In this document: positions 1 to 5,201 of the stretch, one piece after another
Position numbering within the stretch: the first letter of the stretch is position 1
Layout: every line of letters begins with the position of its first letter
Origin: an uncultured Lachnospiraceae bacterium
GTDB taxonomy: Bacteria > Bacillota > Clostridia > Lachnospirales > Lachnospiraceae
Length of the DNA stretch: 5,283 nucleotides
Assembly: GCA_948794795.1 (NCBI GenBank)
Contig: CAQGLR010000085.1
Location: 1-5,283 of the forward strand
Reading direction: 5' to 3'
Translations under genes and position numbers: made by a program
Notes under the pieces: model-generated
Database searches by the model: none
The model's input: only the letters and a program-made list of their open reading frames with translations
What the model was told of the DNA's origin: nothing

Positions 1-237
1 TTCTGGCTGTCCCTGTAATAAAACATAGCACAGGAAGCACCTCCGTCCAGTGTTTCCAGCAAGTCCGTAAGGAGTACCTGTCTGCCTTGTGTATTATATA
101 AATTAAATGCTTCGTTCCTTAAACCCAGCCATAAAATAGAGTTTGTTTTTTGTTGCTTTAAACGTATATGGATTTGCTTTCAGCAGTTTCATTTCCTTTG
201 CTGTATATTCTTTTATTGCATCCTCTCCAATCCATCA
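1..237 (-). pseudogene. Decayed helix-turn-helix-type, transposase-associated protein (partial, frameshifted)
   Basis: Reading the minus strand, an open frame from a stop at 235-237 gives a peptide containing YTAKEMKLLKANPYTFK and then KNKLYFMAGFKE before it stops at 103-105. From about base 116 downward a second frame takes over and continues as EAFNLYNTQGRQVLLTDLL to the window edge. Dropping a single base near 114-117 joins the two frames into one product (FKE-EAF). The first half resembles, from memory, a family of small HTH proteins common in Lachnospiraceae and often sitting beside IS3-type transposases; the second half is less recognisable. No start codon lies in the first frame: an ATG at 219-221 is one base out of phase, suggesting a second indel. 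The gene runs off the left edge, so its true end is unknown. It looks non-functional. The family call is by recall and moderate at best; the frameshift reading is visible directly. Confidence 0.5.
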
Positions 238-506
238 CTTATTGTATCAGATGCCCTTGGGCTTAGAAATACCCAGATGTTCACTTTATTGTTTTTATAA
301 CTTTAGCTTCTGTCTGTTTTTGGGGATTCCTTACCTTTTTCTTGTGTTCGATTTCTAAGTGTATTCCCCTTTTCTATATGTCCACAGTCTGGAAATTAAA
401 CAAGGAGCTTATATGTCTATTTTTATGGGTATGTTCTTTTTTCAAAGTGTCTGCGGCTTGGAATTCCGTTCGTTATTTCAGGTCTAGCAATTATATATTA
501 TTTCCT
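238..506. other. AT-rich stretch with no recognisable gene
   Basis: No frame on either strand shows a ribosome site followed by a protein-like sequence, and the one longer open frame on the plus strand (143-358) is rich in Phe, Tyr and Ser, the usual product of random T-rich DNA. It probably contained the upstream region of the broken HTH-type gene to its left. I see no convincing promoter, terminator or repeat here. Confidence 0.5.
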
Positions 507-510
507 CTAG
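507..510. repeat. Left CTAG target-site duplication (candidate)
   Basis: CTAG abuts the left terminal repeat and is repeated at 747-750 right after the right terminal repeat, as expected for a 4-bp duplication made on insertion. CTAG-type targets are known for some IS families such as the IS5 group. A 4-bp match that is itself palindromic could also be part of the inverted repeat rather than a duplication. Confidence 0.55.
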
Positions 511-746
511 GGCGTGTTTGAAAATTGCTTTTAAACCATCAAACTGCACAAAGATTATATTACTCTGGCAAATTCCAAATGTTTTACCATAAGGCAGCTG
601 TTTGGGGGCGCTGGTGCTTAAGCCTTGTTTTTTAAGGCTTTATGCACCACTGCGCATCCCATCCAAGCGGGAGCGGCTGCCGGTGGTAAAATTTTGGAAT
701 TGTCAGAGCCACATAATTTGTGCATTTTTTAATTTTCAAACACCCC
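511..746. mobile_element. MITE-like fold-back element, 236 bp, with terminal inverted repeats
   Basis: The left end GGCGTGTTTGAAAATT (511-526) and the reverse complement of the right end (731-746) match at 15 of 16 positions. The whole interior is also an imperfect palindrome: TGCACAAA at 545-552 pairs with 717-724, AATTCCAAA at 571-579 with 693-701, TTTTACCA at 582-589 with 684-691, and GGCAGC at 593-598 with 676-681. The apex is a hairpin at 612-649 whose 7-nt loop (627-633) lies almost exactly at the centre. CTAG flanks both ends. There is no room for a transposase, so movement would need an enzyme supplied from elsewhere. The centre is visibly more GC-rich than the surrounding DNA, suggesting a separate origin. 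The structure is seen directly; the label MITE is inference. Confidence 0.8.
612..649. repeat. Apex hairpin of the fold-back element
   Basis: TGGTGCTTAAGCCTT (612-626) pairs with AAGGCTTTATGCACCA (634-649), with one extra base in the right arm and a GTTTTTT loop. It could stop or pause transcription if read through, but no T-run follows the stem on either strand, so I do not call it a terminator. Confidence 0.75.
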
Positions 747-750
747 CTAG
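747..750. repeat. Right CTAG target-site duplication (candidate)
   Basis: This is the second copy of the CTAG that borders the fold-back element on the left. Because CTAG reads the same on both strands, it cannot by itself distinguish a target duplication from an extension of the inverted repeat. Confidence 0.55.
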
Positions 751-820
751 CGGTAATCAACATTTTGGGCAATCCCTTCAGCTTGCCGTGTCCACCTTAT
801 AGGGTACATTATAACATTTT

Positions 821-1717
821 TTATTTTAAATAATTTTCAGCATCACTTTCTGTAAGATGGTATTTTTCCATAATTATTTTCTTGGTTTCATCATTGCTGT
901 TAAAACTGCGGAGAATTTCTACAGCACCAAGTATTTTACCCTTTTCCATTCCTTTTTCCATACCCTTTTCCATACCTTCTTCAATACCCTCAGTTTTAGC
1001 TTCTTTTTTAATTTCAAGTATTAAAGGCTGTACAACTTTTAATATCATTTCACCCATTTTAACATCTCCCCTCAGTTCTTCAATTAATCCTCTGTTTGCA
1101 TTTAAAGTTACTTCAAGTATGGATTCCACAAGTTCCCTTTCATACTCTCCAGATACCATGCTTGATTCTCTAACCAGCTTTTCCAGGTCTGTTTTTTCCA
1201 TTTTATCTGTAAGGGCTTTAAGCCATATGTGTGTTTCTTCTTCAAGCTCGTTTGTTGCAATTATCTGTACTGGGAATGGGGATATGCCATTTATATAGTA
1301 TATCCCTTTGTATGGTGTGGATATCTGCACATTATTATCTTTGAAATATTTTAAAAGCTTTTCCGGCCTGTTTCCTCTTACAAGGGATATTGTGATATCA
1401 TCTGCACTTATCCCGTCTGCTGTTTCTTCATAAGATTTATAAAGGCAGGCATAACCAGTTACTTTATAAAAAGTATTAATATTTAATGTGTCACCTGGTG
1501 ATTTATACTCTATTATATTATGTCCCCTGAAAAGCCTGCCTATTTCATTATGTATCTTTGCATGGGGTTCTTTCTTTATTACCAGAAGGTCAATTTCCAA
1601 GGGTTTCCTGTTAAGGTTATGTTCACTTTCAAGTTCCAGCATATCCCTGTCTTCCCTTAACTCCATGTCCATAGCAGCAACAAACCCTGGATGCCATTGT
1701 ATTTTTATGTCTTCCAC
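821..1717 (-). CDS. PD-(D/E)XK nuclease-fold protein, Rpn/transposase-like family
   Basis: The 298-residue product carries the core of a PD-(D/E)XK nuclease: an Asp in PLEIDLLVIKK (D43), then HNIIEYKSP with the E-x-K pair (E70, K72), preceded by an acidic helix around residues 26-32. Proteins with this arrangement are frequent in Lachnospiraceae and are usually annotated as hypothetical or as PD-(D/E)XK family transposases; related Rpn proteins are DNA endonucleases. Residues 95-170 form an alpha/beta region, and the C-terminal third is helical and charged, with a tandem EKGM repeat at about 247-261. There is no signal peptide or membrane segment, so it should be cytosolic. The start is a GTG at 1715-1717: AGGAAAGGGG lies 7 nt upstream and an in-frame stop precedes it closely. 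It is a single gene, divergent from fabV; I find no confident promoter or terminator. The fold call is fairly sure, the biological role unknown. Confidence 0.75.
   Translation of the reverse strand: MEDIKIQWHPGFVAAMDMELREDRDMLELESEHNLNRKPLEIDLLVIKKEPHAKIHNEIGRLFRGHNIIEYKSPGDTLNINTFYKVTGYACLYKSYEETADGISADDITISLVRGNRPEKLLKYFKDNNVQISTPYKGIYYINGISPFPVQIIATNELEEETHIWLKALTDKMEKTDLEKLVRESSMVSGEYERELVESILEVTLNANRGLIEELRGDVKMGEMILKVVQPLILEIKKEAKTEGIEEGMEKGMEKGMEKGKILGAVEILRSFNSNDETKKIIMEKYHLTESDAENYLK
939..986. repeat. 12-nt tandem repeat inside the PD-(D/E)XK gene
   Basis: Four consecutive 12-nt units are visible on the plus strand: CCCTTTTCCATT, CCTTTTTCCATA, CCCTTTTCCATA and a diverged CCTTCTTCAATA. 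They encode the Glu-Gly/Lys-Gly-Met repeats near the C-terminus. Because 12 is a multiple of three, gain or loss of a unit would keep the reading frame. Confidence 0.8.
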
Positions 1718-1724
1718 GTATTTT

Positions 1725-1734
1725 CCCCTTTCCT
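1725..1734 (-). promoter_or_regulatory. Ribosome binding site fixing the GTG start
   Basis: On the minus strand AGGAAAGGGG sits 7 nt before the GTG codon at 1715-1717. It supports a non-ATG start for the PD-(D/E)XK gene, since no ATG lies at a usable distance and an in-frame TAA occurs a few codons further upstream. Confidence 0.65.
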
Positions 1735-1802
1735 GTTGTTATTACTATAACATATAAATGCAGTTTATAACAGTTATTTTGTATAAGATAATTCCAGTTT
1801 TT

Positions 1803-1845
1803 ATAGTAATCTATACTATTTTCTATACTTTGGTAATAAAAGTAT
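1803..1845. repeat. Cluster of short inverted repeats in the divergent intergenic region
   Basis: ATAGTA (1803-1808) and TACTAT (1814-1819) form a 6-bp inverted repeat with a 5-nt spacer. Just after it, ATACTTT (1825-1831) and AAAGTAT (1839-1845) form a 7-bp hairpin with a 7-nt loop. CTATACT also occurs twice in the same orientation, at 1811-1817 and 1823-1829, 12 bp apart. The clustering could mark regulator binding between the two divergent genes, but the DNA is very AT-rich and such matches arise easily by chance. Confidence 0.35.
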
Positions 1846-1913
1846 TATAGTTGGTGAACCGGCATATAACTGCTGTTAGAAAAATTGGACTATATATTTA
1901 ATATTCCAGGCAT

Positions 1914-1938
1914 AATTTCTTTCAATAGTGAAGAAATT
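1914..1938. promoter_or_regulatory. Inverted repeat upstream of the fabV promoter (possible operator)
   Basis: AATTTCT (1914-1920) and AGAAATT (1932-1938) are perfect inverted copies separated by 11 nt. They lie 24 nt upstream of the -35 box, a position suited to an activator or upstream regulator site. It does not match the operator consensus I remember for FapR or FabT, so no regulator is named. Confidence 0.3.
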
Positions 1939-1962
1939 GGGAAACTCAAATGGAGTAATATT

Positions 1963-1991
1963 TTGACACTGTGGGTTCTTTATGGTATCAT
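1963..1991 (+). promoter_or_regulatory. Promoter of fabV (sigma-A type, extended -10)
   Basis: A perfect TTGACA (1963-1968) is followed after exactly 17 nt by TATCAT (1986-1991), five of six matches to TATAAT. TG at 1983-1984 adds an extended -10 element. Transcription would start near 1998, leaving an untranslated leader of about 62 nt. This is the best promoter in the left four fifths of the window. Confidence 0.8.
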
Positions 1992-2048
1992 ATATAAGCA
2001 TATACAGAATATAAGTGTGCAAATAGTAACCGTGATTTCCCACTATGT

Positions 2049-2055
2049 GAGGAGG
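2049..2055 (+). promoter_or_regulatory. Ribosome binding site of fabV
   Basis: GAGGAGG lies 5 nt before the ATG at 2061 and is close to a perfect anti-16S match, implying efficient translation. Confidence 0.85.
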
Positions 2056-2060
2056 AAAAT

Positions 2061-3245
2061 ATGATAGTCCAGCCAAAAGTAAAAGGGTTTATGTGTACAA
2101 CAGCGCATCCAGAAGGATGTAAGGCAGCAGTAAAGAAACAGATAGATTATATTAAATCACAGCCAAAAGCAGATGGTTATAAAAAAGTCCTTGTGATAGG
2201 TTCATCAATGGGATACGGGCTTGCAAGCAGGATTGCAGCTACATATACTTATGGTGCAGATACTATTGGGATTATTTTTGACAAGCCAGGCAAAGAGAAG
2301 CGTACTGCTTCAGCAGGCTGGTATAATACAGCAGCATTTGAAGAATTTGCCCAGTCAGATGGATATTATGCCAGGACTTTAAATGGAGATGCATATTCCC
2401 AGGAAATGAAAGAAGAAACTATACAGCTTATTAAAAAGGACTGGGGCAAAGCAGATATGGTTATATACAGTATTGCTGCACCTAGAAGAAAAGCCCCGGA
2501 TGGTGTAACATACCGTTCTGTCCTTAAGACAACAGATAAAGAATATACTAATAAAACAATAGACCTTTTAACGAATGAGATTTCTGAAATTACAATTCCT
2601 CCAGCAACAGAAGAGGAAATTAATGATACAGTTAAAGTTATGGGTGGTGAAGATTGGAAGCTCTGGATAGAAGCATTAAAAAATGCAGATGTCCTTGAAG
2701 ATGACGCTGTTACAGTTGCGTATTCTTATATAGGGCCAGAAGTTACCCATCCAATCTATTATAATGGTACAATAGGCAAGGCAAAAGCAGATTTATATAA
2801 GGCAGCAGACAGCATGGATGAAATGTATCCAGATTTAAGGGCATATGTTTCTGTTAATAAGGCACTTGTTACACAGTCAAGTTCAGCGATTCCAATTGTT
2901 CCATTATATATGTCCCTTCTTTTCAAAGTGATGAAAGAAAAGGGTCTGCATGAAGGCTGTATTGAGCAGATGTACAGGCTTATGCATGACCGTCTTGGTA
3001 ATGGGGCAGACATACCTGTGGATAAAGACCGTTTAATACGTATGGATGATTATGAAATGAAAGATGAAGTGCAGAAAGAGGTATTTAATCTCTGGCAAAG
3101 TGTTTCAAAAGATAATATAAAAGATATTGCAGATATTGATGGATACTGGGATGAGTTTTATGAAATATTTGGTTTTGGAATTGATGGTGTAAACTATGAT
3201 GCAGATGTAGATATACAGATAAAAATACCTAGTATAGAAGAATAA
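2061..3245 (+). CDS. fabV: NADH-dependent trans-2-enoyl-CoA / enoyl-ACP reductase (FabV/Ter)
   Basis: The 394-residue protein matches the FabV/Ter family in length (about 400) and along its whole sequence. It reduces the trans-2 double bond of enoyl thioesters with NADH, either crotonyl-CoA to butyryl-CoA (Ter) or enoyl-ACP in fatty acid elongation (FabV); FabV enzymes are known for triclosan insensitivity. The Rossmann nucleotide loop is VIGSSMGYGLASR (residues 45-57), followed by FDKPG at 73-77, and YSIAAPRRKAP (136-146) is a conserved substrate-side segment. The active site is Y233-x8-K242 in PIYYNGTIGKAK, the spacing typical of this family. GGAGG ends 5 nt before the ATG. It stands alone, with its own promoter and terminator, so it is probably a monocistronic housekeeping or energy-metabolism gene. 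No membrane segment is seen; it should be cytosolic. Whether CoA or ACP esters are the main substrate cannot be read from the sequence. Confidence 0.95.
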   Translation: MIVQPKVKGFMCTTAHPEGCKAAVKKQIDYIKSQPKADGYKKVLVIGSSMGYGLASRIAATYTYGADTIGIIFDKPGKEKRTASAGWYNTAAFEEFAQSDGYYARTLNGDAYSQEMKEETIQLIKKDWGKADMVIYSIAAPRRKAPDGVTYRSVLKTTDKEYTNKTIDLLTNEISEITIPPATEEEINDTVKVMGGEDWKLWIEALKNADVLEDDAVTVAYSYIGPEVTHPIYYNGTIGKAKADLYKAADSMDEMYPDLRAYVSVNKALVTQSSSAIPIVPLYMSLLFKVMKEKGLHEGCIEQMYRLMHDRLGNGADIPVDKDRLIRMDDYEMKDEVQKEVFNLWQSVSKDNIKDIADIDGYWDEFYEIFGFGIDGVNYDADVDIQIKIPSIEE

Positions 3246-3258
3246 AATTATTATTTTA

Positions 3259-3315
3259 AAAAGTTTCTGGCATATATAAAATATTTATTATATTTTGCCA
3301 GAGGCTTTTCTTTTT
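3259..3315 (+). terminator. Rho-independent terminator after fabV
   Basis: AAAAGTTTCTGGCA (3259-3272) pairs with TGCCAGAGGCTTTT (3296-3309) over 14 positions, two of them G-T wobbles. The loop region is AT-rich and can extend the stem through ATATAA/TTATAT. The right arm runs into CTTTTT, giving the U-tract. It begins about 14 nt after the fabV stop. The A-rich left arm means it could also work in the opposite direction. Confidence 0.85.
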
Positions 3316-3340
3316 GTTGGGAAATTGGTTTTAATTTATC

Positions 3341-3369
3341 TTGTAGAAATTATATTAAGAGGTTATAAT
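3341..3369 (+). promoter_or_regulatory. Candidate promoter of the kinase-like/sirtuin-like unit
   Basis: A perfect TATAAT (3364-3369) has TTGTAG (3341-3346) exactly 17 nt upstream. The -35 box matches only three of six positions, but the spacing is ideal and the site follows a strong terminator, so a new promoter is needed here. The predicted start near 3376 leaves an AT-rich leader of roughly 70 nt. Confidence 0.5.
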
Positions 3370-3431
3370 ATAAAGTAATAAAACTAATTTTAAATTTGTA
3401 TAAATCTATATAAAAATTTAAAGAAATTTTT

Positions 3432-3440
3432 GGGAGGAGG
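3432..3440 (+). promoter_or_regulatory. Ribosome binding site deciding the kinase-like start
   Basis: GGGAGGAGG precedes the ATG at 3448 by 7 nt. It overlaps the codons that a TTG start at 3430 would use, so it argues clearly for the shorter protein. Confidence 0.8.
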
Positions 3441-3447
3441 TATAATA

Positions 3448-4056
3448 ATGGATAAGGTTATAACAATAGGAAGGCAGTACGGAAGTGGAGGAAGGGAAAT
3501 AGGACAAAAGATAGCAGAACATTATGGCATACCCTTTTATGATAATGAATTAATTACCAGGGCAGCAAAAGAAAGCGGGTTTGCAGAGGAAACATTTGCA
3601 AGGGCAGAGGATAAAGCAACTAATAGCCTGCTATATTCTCTGGCAATGGGAATAAATGTATATGGAAACCAGGATTTTGGATTTAACGGGTTATCGCTTG
3701 ATGACAGGATTTTTTTAGCACAATCTGATGTAATCAGGAAAGTTGCAGATGAAGGGCCATGTGTAATTGTTGGAAGATGTGCAGATTATGTGTTAAAAGA
3801 ATATGATAATGTCTGTAATGTTTTTATCCAGGCTGCAATGAGTTTCAGGATTGACAGGGCGGTAAACCAGTATAATGATAATGAAAAATCGGTAGCAGAT
3901 ATAATTGTTAAAAATGATAAACGGAGGTCAAATTATTATAATTACCATGTAGGAGAGAAATGGACAAATCTTAATAATTATGATTTAGTAATAAGGAGTG
4001 ACTTGACAGGTATAGATAATGCTGTGGCATGTATTTGTGCATATCTTGGAAAATAA
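3448..4056 (+). CDS. Cytidylate-kinase-like P-loop protein
   Basis: The 202-residue product belongs by its features to the cytidylate-kinase-like family, relatives of CMP kinase that phosphorylate a nucleotide or an unknown small substrate with ATP. Visible marks: a nucleotide loop ITIGRQYGSGGREIG (6-19), the segment FYDNELITRAAKESG (30-44), CVIVGRCADYVL (105-116) corresponding to the second conserved strand and helix, and a basic lid-like stretch KNDKRRSNYYNYHVGEKW (155-172). The loop has Gly-Gly-Arg where classical kinases have Gly-Lys-Ser/Thr; this is usual for the family but leaves its substrate undefined. ATG 3448 is chosen over a longer TTG start at 3430 because GGGAGGAGG lies at 3432-3440, inside that extension and 7 nt before the ATG. 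It is followed 45 nt later by the sirtuin-like gene and probably shares its transcript. True CMP kinase is usually longer, so the symbol cmk is not applied. Confidence 0.85.
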   Translation: MDKVITIGRQYGSGGREIGQKIAEHYGIPFYDNELITRAAKESGFAEETFARAEDKATNSLLYSLAMGINVYGNQDFGFNGLSLDDRIFLAQSDVIRKVADEGPCVIVGRCADYVLKEYDNVCNVFIQAAMSFRIDRAVNQYNDNEKSVADIIVKNDKRRSNYYNYHVGEKWTNLNNYDLVIRSDLTGIDNAVACICAYLGK

Positions 4057-4085
4057 TCATAACTAATGATAAGATTTGGGAGAGA

Positions 4086-4093
4086 AAGGGGAG
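4086..4093 (+). promoter_or_regulatory. Ribosome binding site deciding the sirtuin-like start
   Basis: AAGGGGAG ends 8 nt before the ATG at 4102. No comparable sequence precedes the alternative ATG at 4066, whose upstream bases are AT-rich and non-complementary to 16S rRNA. Confidence 0.6.
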
Positions 4094-4101
4094 TGGCGGC
4101 T

Positions 4102-4839
4102 ATGCAAAGAAGTCTTGAAACAATTAAAAACATAATACGTAATGGTGGAAACATTGTTGTTCTGGGTGGAATTGAAGTAATGCTGGAAGCAGGGCTTAAT
4201 GGGGTAAGAGCTGAACATATAGCGTATGATATAGAACAAAAATATGGTTATCCCAATGATGACATTGTATCCTCTTTGTTCTTTTCAAGGCGTGTAGATA
4301 TTTTTTATAAATATTATAAAGAAATAATACTTAATAAGGATGAAATAAAGCCGTCTTCTGTCCATGAGGGGGTTGCAAAATTACAGCGTTATGGGAAACT
4401 TGATACAGTTATTACGAGAATGGTTTACTGCCTTTACCAAAAAGCAGGATGTGACAGGGTAATTGAACTTCATGGTTCAGTTGAAGAAAACCGCTGTCCT
4501 GCATGTGGAAGGGTTTTTGGTTCTGATTATATAAGATGGGCTAAAGGGGTGCCTGAATGTGATGTATGTAATGTACCTTTAAGACCTGGTTTTTCACTTT
4601 TAGGTGAAATGATAGATAACGGAAAAATAACAAGGGCTAGTTTAGCCGTGGAGAGGGCAAATATATTGCTTGTTATCGGGGCACCAATAAAATCCCCGCT
4701 TTGCAAATATATGGTTAAATACTATAATGGTGATAAACTGGTTTTGCTTAACAGGGAAGAGATGCCAGGGGATGACAGGGCAAATTACAGGGCATATGGC
4801 AATATTGGGGAAATGTTCAGTTATATAATGGATTTCTAA
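4102..4839 (+). CDS. Sirtuin-fold protein with degenerate NAD-binding motifs (pseudo-sirtuin)
   Basis: The 245-residue product follows the bacterial Sir2/CobB layout from end to end. It keeps the zinc-binding pairs CPAC (C132, C135) and CDVC (C153, C156), the ELHGSVEEN segment with the His at the catalytic position (H124), LRPGFSLLGE (160-169) and DKLVLLN (211-217). The NAD-handling motifs are altered: the usual GAGxS...SGIPDFR becomes GGIEVMLEAGLNGVR (22-36), keeping the Arg but losing the Asp-Phe; TQNID becomes TRMVY (105-109); and the GTS/GSS loop becomes GAP (193-195). NAD-dependent deacylation therefore seems unlikely; a binding, sensing or altered catalytic role is more plausible. ATG 4102 is preferred because AAGGGGAG lies at 4086-4093; an ATG at 4066 would add 12 residues but has no ribosome site. 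It is the second gene after the kinase-like gene. The open frame is intact, so it is under selection rather than decaying. Confidence 0.8.
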   Translation: MQRSLETIKNIIRNGGNIVVLGGIEVMLEAGLNGVRAEHIAYDIEQKYGYPNDDIVSSLFFSRRVDIFYKYYKEIILNKDEIKPSSVHEGVAKLQRYGKLDTVITRMVYCLYQKAGCDRVIELHGSVEENRCPACGRVFGSDYIRWAKGVPECDVCNVPLRPGFSLLGEMIDNGKITRASLAVERANILLVIGAPIKSPLCKYMVKYYNGDKLVLLNREEMPGDDRANYRAYGNIGEMFSYIMDF

Positions 4840-4863
4840 TACGTTGTGTATTGATACAGATTA

Positions 4864-4897
4864 ATAAACCATATTTGTAATTTTGTTTTTGGTTTGT
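4864..4897 (+). terminator. Weak hairpin after the sirtuin-like gene
   Basis: ATAAACCA (4864-4871) can pair with TGGTTTGT (4890-4897), one pair being a wobble. The T-rich run lies in the loop and not after the stem, so this is a poor fit to a factor-independent terminator, although it sits 25 nt past the stop codon. Confidence 0.25.
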
Positions 4898-4921
4898 AGT
4901 ATTGTACAATGAAACAGGTTT

Positions 4922-5075
4922 CCATAAGGTATTGTATATATTCGTAAGCCAGGTATTTGGGAAGTATTATATTAGTGCTTGAATCTGTTTTTTAGATTCT
5001 ATGTATCATTATGTGTGACATTGTGCTGTAGTGGAAATATGCCTGCTGGTGGCAAATATATACAATACCTTATGG
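4922..5075. repeat. Long palindromic element with perfect 21-bp inverted arms
   Basis: Bases 4922-4942 and 5055-5075 are perfect reverse complements of each other, beginning CCATAAGGTATTG on the left. Beyond them GCCA (4948-4951) pairs with TGGC (5050-5053), and GAATCT (4981-4986) with AGATTC (4994-4999) around a GTTTTTT loop close to the centre, so the 154-bp unit can form a long imperfect hairpin. It has no gene. No clear target duplication flanks it. It lies between the sirtuin-like gene and the rRNA-type promoter; it may be a MITE-like insertion or a structured RNA/DNA element. The arms are seen directly; the nature is open. Confidence 0.75.
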
Positions 5076-5133
5076 GACTGTCCATGCCTAATCAGGCTGC
5101 AATGCAAAGGATAACGTGGATTTATTAGCTTTT

Positions 5134-5166
5134 GAAAAATAATTTTAAAAAAGTTCAAAAAAGTTG
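5134..5166 (+). promoter_or_regulatory. A-rich UP-like element
   Basis: A run of A- and T-tracts, including AAAAAAGTT twice, lies directly upstream of the -35 box. Such tracts bind the RNA polymerase alpha subunit and are typical of strong rRNA promoters. Confidence 0.55.
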
Positions 5167-5195
5167 TTGACAAGTTTAGACATGTATGTTAGTAT
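5167..5195 (+). promoter_or_regulatory. Strong promoter, probably of an rRNA operon
   Basis: A perfect TTGACA (5167-5172) is followed after 17 nt by TAGTAT (5190-5195), four of six matches to TATAAT. With the upstream A-tracts and the boxA-like leader downstream it fits a clostridial rrn promoter, with transcription starting near 5202. Confidence 0.7.
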
Positions 5196-5201
5196 TTAAC
5201 A

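Noticed and set aside
143..358. 71-codon plus-strand open frame, Phe/Ser-rich and hydrophobic
   Set aside because: No ribosome site, low-complexity content expected from T-rich DNA, and it overlaps the minus-strand HTH-type remnant, which makes better protein sense.
768..787. GGCAA/TTGCC hairpin as a terminator for the PD-(D/E)XK gene
   Set aside because: Only 5 bp with a 10-nt loop and no U-run on the minus strand.
602..802. 66-codon plus-strand open frame
   Set aside because: It starts inside the fold-back element and has no ribosome site; it is a by-product of the palindrome.
882..1298. 138-codon plus-strand open frame opposite the PD-(D/E)XK gene
   Set aside because: Its Ser/Ile/Pro-rich repeats are the antisense reading of the EKGM repeat; no independent gene signals.
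1488..1757. 89-codon plus-strand open frame opposite the start of the PD-(D/E)XK gene
   Set aside because: Ser/Leu-rich antisense shadow of a well-supported gene.
1876..2076. 66-codon minus-strand open frame across the fabV promoter
   Set aside because: No ribosome site, and it overlaps a strong promoter and the fabV start in antisense.
2759..3013. 84-codon minus-strand open frame inside fabV
   Set aside because: Antisense to the conserved active-site region of fabV with no ribosome site.
3391..3420. AT-only hairpin in the leader of the kinase-like gene as a riboswitch
   Set aside because: TAAATTT/AAATTTA pairing is expected by chance in such AT-rich DNA; no conserved riboswitch core is visible.
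4901..4910. Perfect palindrome ATTGTACAAT as an operator
   Set aside because: Too short and isolated; it lies past the end of a gene rather than at a promoter.
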